Translations under genes and position numbers: made by a program
The notes under the pieces: model-generated
Told to the model about the DNA's origin: nothing
The model's database searches: none
The model's input: the letters and a program-made list of their open reading frames with translations, nothing else
Source of the DNA: Burkholderiales bacterium
GTDB lineage: Bacteria > Pseudomonadota > Gammaproteobacteria > Burkholderiales > Burkholderiaceae_C
Reading direction: 5' to 3'
NCBI GenBank assembly: GCA_005793295.1
Contig: SXSX01000206.1
Coordinates: 1-12,014 of the forward strand
DNA: 12,014 nt
Part shown: positions 6,385 to 12,014 of the stretch, piece by piece
How the letters are laid out: the number at the start of each line of letters is the position of its first letter
Numbering within the stretch: position 1 is the stretch's first letter

Positions 6385-7479
6385 ATGTTGACCAGTGACG
6401 CTACCCACACCGCCGCCTTAAGCCTTGCGCCTGCCCGGCCGGAGAACTTGCTCGGCCGACCTGCGCCCCAAATGTCTACTGCGCCGACGGCTTTTGCCCA
6501 AACCTTGTTAGACGTGCAAAACACCAATCCAGCGAACAACGGTCAACCCAACCCAGCCCCAAAAATTGTCACTATCGGCAACGGCGACACGTTGATTGGC
6601 GTGGTACGCGACCAGGCCGAGGCGCGGGGACTCAAATTGACTGGCTCACAAGAAATGCGCTTAGCCCGCCAAGTGGCTGACGCCAACCGCATCAGCAACC
6701 CCGACCGGATTTTTGTGGGTCAAAAAATTGACCTCTCCTCCTTAGAGCGTGATTTATCAGGCGGCCCAGAAGGGCTCACGCCGATGATGGGAGCCGCCTT
6801 ACGCACCACCCCGGCCATGCAAAACCTGGCCATCAAGCCCCTCCCCCCAAGCGTGGTCAGACTCTCCAGCGCCCATCCCGTTTTAGAAAAAACGCTAGAC
6901 CGTGCGGTTGCCAAAGGCTTTATTCCTCCGGCAGACAAAGCCGCAGTGTTTGACAAGATTGTGCAAATGGGCTCTAACCATAAGTTCTCGCCTGACGACT
7001 TTGCGCGAATGACGCTCATGGAAAGCGACGGCATGAACCCCCGCGCGAGCAATCAGCGTTGCCACGGAATCATTCAATTTTGTGATGGCCCCGCTCGCGG
7101 AGCGGCCTCGGCCGGTTTTGCTGCCAACCCCAAAGCGATTTTGGATTTAAGTGTCCACAAGCAACTGAGCCTGGTCGATAAATACTTTGATGACGTGGGT
7201 TTGAAAAATCAAGGCCCAGCCGGCTTGGAAGACCTGTACCTCTCGGTACTGAATCCTGCCTCTCGCCAAGAACGCGTTGCTGATACTCCTTTGAATATCC
7301 AAGGCAGCCAAGCGCGTGCCTTGCACGTAGGTAGCGACACCAGCGCCCCGATTACCCGACAGTCGATCCGCCAAGGCCTGCTGCAAAACGCCGCCCAACG
7401 CTTGGGGCAAATGCTGCCCGCGTCTATGCGAGTGCAAGCCCAAAAGGCGCAGCAGTACGCAGAGAACAGCAACCCTTAA
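6385..7479 (+). CDS. LysM and lysozyme/transglycosylase-fold protein without Sec signal, probable flagellar rod peptidoglycan hydrolase
   Basis: The product has 364 residues. The N-terminus (1-60) is polar and lacks a signal peptide or membrane segment. A LysM-type domain spans about 60-117: IVTIGNGDTLIGVV, then ADANRISNPDRIFVGQKIDL. A lysozyme-like domain follows (about 165-295). Its likely catalytic Glu213 is in LMESDGMNPRASN, followed by the GIIQFC segment (228-233) with Cys226 and Cys233 close enough to pair, and by LYLSVLNPAS (284-293), typical of transglycosylase-like folds. The tail is Gln/Ala-rich. It lies between flgA and flgBCDE, where opening the wall for the rod is needed; FlgJ or SltF do this elsewhere. 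FlgJ also lacks a Sec signal and is exported by the flagellar apparatus, so the same route is plausible here. The enzymatic call is from motifs only. The start has a GAGTAAGAG site directly upstream. Confidence 0.75.
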   Translation: MLTSDATHTAALSLAPARPENLLGRPAPQMSTAPTAFAQTLLDVQNTNPANNGQPNPAPKIVTIGNGDTLIGVVRDQAEARGLKLTGSQEMRLARQVADANRISNPDRIFVGQKIDLSSLERDLSGGPEGLTPMMGAALRTTPAMQNLAIKPLPPSVVRLSSAHPVLEKTLDRAVAKGFIPPADKAAVFDKIVQMGSNHKFSPDDFARMTLMESDGMNPRASNQRCHGIIQFCDGPARGAASAGFAANPKAILDLSVHKQLSLVDKYFDDVGLKNQGPAGLEDLYLSVLNPASRQERVADTPLNIQGSQARALHVGSDTSAPITRQSIRQGLLQNAAQRLGQMLPASMRVQAQKAQQYAENSNP

Positions 7480-7520
7480 AAAATCACAAAGCGGCAAAGG
7501 TTTGCCGCTTTGTGATTTTT
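7479..7520 (+). terminator. Perfect 20-bp inverted-repeat terminator after the LysM/glycosidase gene
   Basis: The left arm (7479-7498) and right arm (7501-7520) are exact reverse complements around a 2-base centre, with a GC-rich core GCGGC/GCCGC and flanking A and T runs. The left arm begins at the last base of the stop codon. The T run on one strand and the matching A run make it usable in both directions. It separates the upstream gene from the flgB promoter. Confidence 0.88.
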
Positions 7521-7571
7521 GGGCACCGCTAAAGCAGGAAAAGGGAAGGACACACGCAGGCAGAGGCCTCG

Positions 7572-7587
7572 TGGCATGCAATTTGCA
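7572..7587 (+). promoter_or_regulatory. Sigma-54 (-24/-12) promoter for flgBCDE
   Basis: TGGCATGCAATTTGCA matches TGGCACG-N4-TTGCA/T at all but one of the defined positions, with GG (7573-7574) and GC (7585-7586) at exact spacing. Transcription would begin near 7598, leaving a leader of about 70 bases before the flgB ATG at 7669. It stands alone between a strong terminator and flgB. Confidence 0.82.
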
Positions 7588-7668
7588 TGATGAGTATTAA
7601 GAAAGCCGTTTTGTCTTTATAGATGTCGGCATTACGGCAAAAAACTTTAACGCAATGGAGTCATTAGC

Positions 7669-8052
7669 ATGAACATGATCGATAACGCCTTCAGCGTTCA
7701 CGAGAAAGCACTGGGTGTTCGCAGCCAGCGCATGGAATTGCTTTCGCGCAACATTGCCAATGCCGACACCCCCAATTTCAAAGCGCAAGACATTGATTTC
7801 AAAGAAGTCTTGAAAAACACCCAAGACAGCGCCTTGCAAACCACGCACAGCAACCACCTTACCCAAGGCGCGGACAGTACCGCCAACGGCGTGAAATACC
7901 GCGTCCCATTCAACGTGGCATTCGACGGCAACACGGTCGAACTACCAGTAGAACAGGCCAAGTTTGGTCAATACGCCGCGGAATACCAAACCACCCTAAG
8001 TATTTTGGAAAACCGCATCAGCGGGATCCGAAAAGCATTGCGAGGAGACTAA
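7669..8052 (+). CDS. flgB: FlgB, flagellar proximal rod protein
   Basis: The product has 127 residues, the usual FlgB length. The N-terminal rod signature is clear: NAFSVHEKALGVRSQRMELL, then SRNIANADTPNFKAQDIDF (about 26-44), the conserved segment of axial proteins. The C-terminal helix contains QYAAEYQTTLSILENRISG. FlgB is exported by the flagellar type III system and sits at the base of the rod. A GGAG site lies 8 bases before the ATG. It is the first gene of the sigma-54-promoted operon and is followed 2 bases later by flgC. Confidence 0.96.
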   Translation: MNMIDNAFSVHEKALGVRSQRMELLSRNIANADTPNFKAQDIDFKEVLKNTQDSALQTTHSNHLTQGADSTANGVKYRVPFNVAFDGNTVELPVEQAKFGQYAAEYQTTLSILENRISGIRKALRGD

Positions 8053-8054
8053 GC

Positions 8055-8477
8055 ATGGCCTTAGACAACCTCTTTGGTATTGCAGGTTCTGCACTGAATG
8101 CGCAAACCGCACGAATGAATGCCACTGCATCCAACTTAGCCAATGCGGGCACTGTTGCTACGAGCGAAAAAGACGCTTTTCGCGCCAAGCGCACCGTCTT
8201 TAAAACCATCATGCAAGAGCTCGGCTCGACTTCCTCGGTCAATACCGGTGGCGTCAAGGTCAGCGGTATTTCTGATGACCCCAAACCCATCACCCGCATG
8301 TCTGACCCTGGCAACCCTTCCGCAGACAAAGACGGCTATGTCTACCTCTCTAACGTCAATGAGATGACCGAAATGGTGGAGATGATGGCGGCTGCGCGCT
8401 CTTACCAAAACAACGTGGAGGTGGTTAACACCGCCCGCCAACTGATGATGCGAACCCTCGACATCATTAAGAGTTAA
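8055..8477 (+). CDS. flgC: FlgC, flagellar proximal rod protein
   Basis: The product has 140 residues. The N-terminus LFGIAGSALNAQTARMNATA then SNLANAGTVATSEKDAFRAK is the rod-protein signature, and the C-terminus SNVNEMTEMVEMMAAARSYQ then NNVEVVNTARQLMMRTLDII is the canonical FlgC end. It polymerises with FlgB, FlgF and FlgG into the rod. The ATG is 2 bases after the flgB stop and uses a GAGGAG site inside the end of flgB. Confidence 0.96.
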   Translation: MALDNLFGIAGSALNAQTARMNATASNLANAGTVATSEKDAFRAKRTVFKTIMQELGSTSSVNTGGVKVSGISDDPKPITRMSDPGNPSADKDGYVYLSNVNEMTEMVEMMAAARSYQNNVEVVNTARQLMMRTLDIIKS

Positions 8478-8525
8478 TTGTCATAACCCCATTTGCTTTA
8501 AACCTTAAAGACCTGCGAGACCTCC

Positions 8526-9251
8526 ATGGCCAACCTCGACCTTCTTAGCGCAAATACCCCAAGCAACTCGGCGTGGGCCTCGGCCGTGCCTAACAGCATT
8601 CGCACCACCGTCCAAGACGACAAAGCAAAGCTCACCTCAGCGACAGGCCAATCGTCGATGGGGCAAAAAGATTTTTTACTTTTGTTTACTACGCAGCTTA
8701 AAAATCAAGATCCGTTAGATCCGGTCAAAAACGAAGCGTTCGTAGCCCAGCTGGCGCAGTTCTCTCAGTTAGAAGCCACGACCAATATGTCAACCACGCT
8801 GACCCAATTTGTGGACAGCATGTCAAGCAACCAAATCACCAGCACCGCCAACCTCATTGGCGGAAAAGTATCGGTGCCCGATGGTCCGGCCCAATTGCTC
8901 AATGGCCAACCGGTCAAAACCGTCATCAGCTTGCCTTCGGGCGCTGACGGCGTGCAGTTCAAAATTTACGACTCCAAAGGTATTTTGGTTAATACCAAAA
9001 TCGTTGGCGCCCAAACCGCTGGCGACATGAACTGGTCTTGGGACGGCAAAGACGACGCGGGCAACGCCCTGCCCGACGCCACCTACAGCATCAAAGCCGC
9101 GGCAGTGAGCCAAGGCAAAGTGATTAACCCTGCGGTGAGCACCATGGCCACGGTCATTGGTCTCAGCCAACAGCCCGATAAAACCATGCTGCTGCAAATT
9201 CAAGGCGGAAAAACCGTCAAGTTAGCAGACGTGACCCGTATTGACGGCTAA
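8526..9251 (+). CDS. flgD: FlgD, flagellar hook cap / hook assembly scaffold
   Basis: The product has 241 residues. The conserved N-terminal export and capping region reads QKDFLLLFTTQLKNQDPLDP, then EAFVAQLAQFSQLEATTNM (about residues 47-88). The C-terminal half is the FlgD Tudor/Ig-like region: ANLIGGKVSVPDG, VQFKIYDSKGILV, MNWSWDGKDDAGNALPDATY. FlgD caps the growing hook, guides FlgE polymerisation and is then discarded. The 48-base gap after flgC shows no promoter or terminator, so the gene is read as part of the flgB operon. Confidence 0.95.
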   Translation: MANLDLLSANTPSNSAWASAVPNSIRTTVQDDKAKLTSATGQSSMGQKDFLLLFTTQLKNQDPLDPVKNEAFVAQLAQFSQLEATTNMSTTLTQFVDSMSSNQITSTANLIGGKVSVPDGPAQLLNGQPVKTVISLPSGADGVQFKIYDSKGILVNTKIVGAQTAGDMNWSWDGKDDAGNALPDATYSIKAAAVSQGKVINPAVSTMATVIGLSQQPDKTMLLQIQGGKTVKLADVTRIDG

Positions 9252-9309
9252 GACCCGTAAGCCCTCTTTTTAAATCCACACACCCTAGCAACTCCCGGAG
9301 AAACCCACC

Positions 9310-12014
9310 ATGTCTTTCTATACCTCGCTAACCGGCCTTAATGCTGCCACCGCCATGTTGGGCGTGACAGCCAATAATATTTCCAACGTGGGTACCACCG
9401 GCTTTAAGCGCTCACGCGCTGACTTTGGAGACATTTTCGCGACCTCGCCTTTGCAAAAAGCTTCCTCTACCGTGGGTCAGGGCGTGTCCTTGAAACAGGT
9501 GAGCCAGGAATTTAGCCAGGGTAATATTTCTTTCTCCTCTAACGCCTTGGACTTGGCGATCACGGGTGACGGCTTCTTCCCGCTGCGCTCTGCTGACGGC
9601 TTGACAGACACCTACACCCGTAACGGCTCTTTCTCTTTGAACGAGCAGTTCAACGTGGTGAACTCGGCCGGTCAGCGTTTGATGGCGGCAACGGTTGACT
9701 CGACCGGTAGTGCGAACGTGAATGACCGGGTGGTGTTAACGATTCCCCAGAAAACCTCCGGCGAAGCCAAACAAACCTCGGCGGTGTCATTGGGACTGAA
9801 CTTCCCCGCTGATGCGACCGTTATTACCGAAGCATTTAGCCGCAACAACCCAGCCAGCTTTAACAAATCAACCGCCTTTACCGTGTATGACAATGGTGGT
9901 AACGGCTACTTGGCTACGATTTATTACGTCAAAACCCAAAACGCGAACCAAAGCAGCCCGTTTAACAAATGGCAAACCCATGTGTTCGTGGGTGAAGACC
10001 AGGTGTCTGCTGCTTTGGCGCAATCGACCGACATCAACGGCGATTTGCAATACGTGAACCAGTACGGCCAAATCAAATCGTACAAAGAAGTCAAAGACGA
10101 ACTGACAACTGCCAAAACACAGCTGATCTCTTTGGACGAACTGACAGACAAGCGCACCTCTTCGCCTGCGGGTATCACCGGTATTGCCTCATCGGTAGAC
10201 CTCTCTGGTGGCTCCAATACGTTTTCGGGCTTACAAGGCTTGGCCACTCCGATTGATTTGAGCAATCTATTCACGGTCAATATCGATGGATCGACCTCGC
10301 CTGTGACGGTCGATTTGAGCTACTTGAAAAACTCAACGACCGTTTTAAATGGTGCGACGCTGGCCGATGAAGCCGCCAAATTCCTGAATCGCAAATTTGG
10401 TGATGAATCCACGTTCAACTTTACGTCTACCACCGGAACGACAAACCCTGACAAGATTTTTACTCTGACGAACTCCCGCGTTCAAAACGGAGCGCCCGTC
10501 AAGGCGGAGATAACCCTCTCTGGCTTTGCTGATGAGAGCAACGTCACTATTGAAGAGTTGACAAAGATCATGCAAACGCAGGTGGACAACTCCATTTTGG
10601 GCGGTCATGCGCGTCAATCGATTGCTATCTCTGGAACCGCCACGGGCGCCGTCACATTTATGGGCCGCGCCGTTGCATCTTCTGCCAGTGGCGATAGCGC
10701 AGCCACAACCGCAGGTCGTATCGTTGCCGACAAAGCTGGCATCATTGCCGCCAATGACGGCCTAGAGAATGTAGAGTTGGGTGCAGATGGAACGTCCATC
10801 GTCCTTACCTACTTCCAATTTCCAAAGCAATCCGTCGCCTTATCAGGAACCTCGACTGGGACAACTGCCTTTATGGGCGTAGCTGTCACGGGCTCGGCTG
10901 CAGGTAACACACCCGCGCAGACAGCCTCGTTGATCGTGGCCAACAAGGTAGCTACCTTGGCAGGTACAGCAGCAGTAGCGGCAGGTCTTTCAGACATCCA
11001 GATCGACCCGAGCGACAGCACCAAGTTGATTTTGGTTTACAACCAAGCCAGCGCAGCCCGCGCATCGATTACCCCCGCTCTGACAGGTGGCGTTGTCGCT
11101 GCCGCCAGCGTGGTTAAAAACAACATCAATGCCGGCTTAATCACAGGAACCAGCGCAGGCGTGTCACCCACTGCCATTGCTGCGACCACCAGCGCGGGCA
11201 TCACTCTGGGCGCAAGCACTACCTTGAGCGCTGGCTTAGCCAGTTCGCCCATGTCGGTCCATTACGACTACAACACCCAAAGTTTCAAAATCACCGACAG
11301 CACCAACGCCGGCGCGAACACCATTACACTCGCCTCGGGTAGTGCCAACAACACCATCTTGGGTCTGACCAGCCTGCCAGTCACATTGAATACAGATGGG
11401 CTCTCAGGCGTCAAGATGTTGCCTAACAACAAGAACTCCTTGCGTTCTTTGACAGACCAGCGCTATGGCATTCAAGTGAACTACGACCCGGTGGGCAAAT
11501 CCTTTACGGTCAGCTCAGGTACTACAGGTGATTACTCCTCCATCGCCATTACCGATGTGTCTACATCGGGCGTATCTTTGTTGGGTTTTTCGACCTCTTC
11601 CGTCGCAAGATCAACCACAGCGCTGCGCGGTATTCCTTCTAGCCCTGCAATCGCGGTTGGTAAACCACCGAACGTGAACGTAACCAATAACTTCGCGGTG
11701 GATGCCACCAACAACAGCTTCGTGGTGACGGTTGACGGTATCAAAGGCTCGGTCGTGATCCCACCAAGCGCGACTTACTCTTTGGAATCGTTCATTCGCG
11801 AACTGCAAAAAGGTATCAACTCGCTGGCCAGTGAAGACGGCGACTCGCCCAACACGGTCAACGGTGTCAAGGTCAGCTACGACTACGCTAACAACAACTT
11901 CGTCTTTACGACTGGAACCACCGGCTCCGACTCCTTTATCAAAATTTCTGGAAGCAGCAGCTGGGGTCTTGACCAGGTGGAAGCCGGCCGGGGTTCGACT
12001 TCGAGCTGGATCAA
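9310..12014 (+). CDS. flgE: FlgE, unusually large flagellar hook protein (3' end outside window)
   Basis: The frame is open for 901 codons to the window edge. The N-terminus is unmistakably FlgE: SFYTSLTGLNAATAMLGVTA, then NNISNVGTTGFKRSRADFGD (residues about 21-40), then the ALDLAITGDGFFPL segment found in hook and rod proteins and the YTRNGSFSLNEQF motif. From about residue 290 the protein becomes a long Ser/Thr/Ala/Gly-rich beta region. It holds a tandem duplication (437-583) and recurring motifs of the type F-x-V-x-x-DG (321 and 804) and V-x-YD-x-x-x-x-x-F (650, 723, 855). The conserved C-terminal D1/D0 end has not appeared by residue 901, so the full protein probably exceeds 1,000 residues, against about 400 in Salmonella. 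A GGAG site lies 9 bases before the ATG; the 58-base gap after flgD has no visible terminator. No frameshift is seen. Confidence 0.95.
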   Translation, partial: MSFYTSLTGLNAATAMLGVTANNISNVGTTGFKRSRADFGDIFATSPLQKASSTVGQGVSLKQVSQEFSQGNISFSSNALDLAITGDGFFPLRSADGLTDTYTRNGSFSLNEQFNVVNSAGQRLMAATVDSTGSANVNDRVVLTIPQKTSGEAKQTSAVSLGLNFPADATVITEAFSRNNPASFNKSTAFTVYDNGGNGYLATIYYVKTQNANQSSPFNKWQTHVFVGEDQVSAALAQSTDINGDLQYVNQYGQIKSYKEVKDELTTAKTQLISLDELTDKRTSSPAGITGIASSVDLSGGSNTFSGLQGLATPIDLSNLFTVNIDGSTSPVTVDLSYLKNSTTVLNGATLADEAAKFLNRKFGDESTFNFTSTTGTTNPDKIFTLTNSRVQNGAPVKAEITLSGFADESNVTIEELTKIMQTQVDNSILGGHARQSIAISGTATGAVTFMGRAVASSASGDSAATTAGRIVADKAGIIAANDGLENVELGADGTSIVLTYFQFPKQSVALSGTSTGTTAFMGVAVTGSAAGNTPAQTASLIVANKVATLAGTAAVAAGLSDIQIDPSDSTKLILVYNQASAARASITPALTGGVVAAASVVKNNINAGLITGTSAGVSPTAIAATTSAGITLGASTTLSAGLASSPMSVHYDYNTQSFKITDSTNAGANTITLASGSANNTILGLTSLPVTLNTDGLSGVKMLPNNKNSLRSLTDQRYGIQVNYDPVGKSFTVSSGTTGDYSSIAITDVSTSGVSLLGFSTSSVARSTTALRGIPSSPAIAVGKPPNVNVTNNFAVDATNNSFVVTVDGIKGSVVIPPSATYSLESFIRELQKGINSLASEDGDSPNTVNGVKVSYDYANNNFVFTTGTTGSDSFIKISGSSSWGLDQVEAGRGSTSSWI
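10618..11058 (+). repeat. Tandem protein-level duplication inside flgE
   Basis: Two adjacent units code for residues 437-507 and 508-583. Unit 1 starts SIAISGTATG and contains FMGRAV and GRIVADK; unit 2 starts SVALSGTSTG and contains FMGVAV and SLIVANK. Of the first 44 aligned residues 23 are identical by hand count, and both units end in a strand of the type IVLTY / LILVY. Degenerate flanking units may exist (AEITLSG before, RASITPALTGG after). The DNA copies have drifted, so the duplication is old. Confidence 0.8.
11257..11985 (+). repeat. Recurring hook-domain motif in the distal part of flgE
   Basis: Three copies of a short hairpin-like motif begin at residues 650 (VHYDYNTQSFKITDS), 723 (VNYDPVGKSFTVSSGTTG) and 855 (VSYDYANNNFVFTTGTTG), each followed by a S/D-x-I-x-I strand. 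The pattern resembles the flagellin/hook IN-type motif. The spacing is uneven (73 and 132 residues), so these are likely homologous subdomains rather than a simple tandem array. Confidence 0.55.

Noticed and set aside
8823..9203. A 126-codon minus-strand reading frame opposite flgD
   Set aside because: It mirrors a conserved flgD and has no independent support.

Overview
The window is an almost pure flagellar gene cluster from a Gram-negative proteobacterium. The overall look of the proteins (FlgM, FlgN, FlgA, the FhlB-type FlhB paralogue, the small LysM-like protein ending in RKRWVRYP), the moderate GC content and the cluster layout suggest Betaproteobacteria, probably Burkholderiales. This is inferred from protein character only; there is no rRNA or other taxonomic marker. 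No mobile elements, tRNAs, CRISPR arrays or large non-coding stretches are visible.

Layout from left to right: (1) On the minus strand, the first 895 bases encode most of a sigma-54-dependent AAA+ activator that has no N-terminal sensory domain; its C-terminus lies outside the window. (2) Divergent from it, a plus-strand operon at 1120-4609 encodes an FlgP-like outer-membrane lipoprotein, an FlgT-like periplasmic protein, a small secreted LysM/FimV-like protein, a FliK-like protein and a FlhB C-terminal-domain paralogue (FhlB). A good sigma-28 (FliA) promoter candidate lies just upstream. (3) On the minus strand, flgM-flgN (anti-sigma-28 factor and export chaperone) has its own sigma-28 promoter candidate, and flgA (P-ring chaperone) has a near-consensus sigma-54 promoter. 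(4) On the plus strand, divergent from flgA, a LysM plus lysozyme-fold protein without a Sec signal is the likely peptidoglycan hydrolase for rod passage. It ends in a perfect 20-bp terminator hairpin. (5) A near-consensus sigma-54 promoter then drives flgB-flgC-flgD-flgE (rod, hook cap, hook). The hook gene runs off the window after 901 codons without reaching its C-terminal domains, so the hook protein is unusually large. Its middle carries a tandem duplication and several recurring beta-rich motifs.

Taken together, the promoters describe a hierarchy readable from the sequence. Sigma-54 (with an activator of the type encoded at the left edge) drives early and middle structural genes (flgA, flgBCDE). 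Sigma-28 drives the flgM-flgN unit and the flgP-flgT accessory operon. The most unusual elements are the stand-alone AAA+ activator, the five-gene accessory operon joining H-ring/basal-disk type proteins to a second export-switch pair (FliK-like plus FhlB), the signal-less LysM/glycosidase beside the rod operon, and the giant repeat-containing hook protein.
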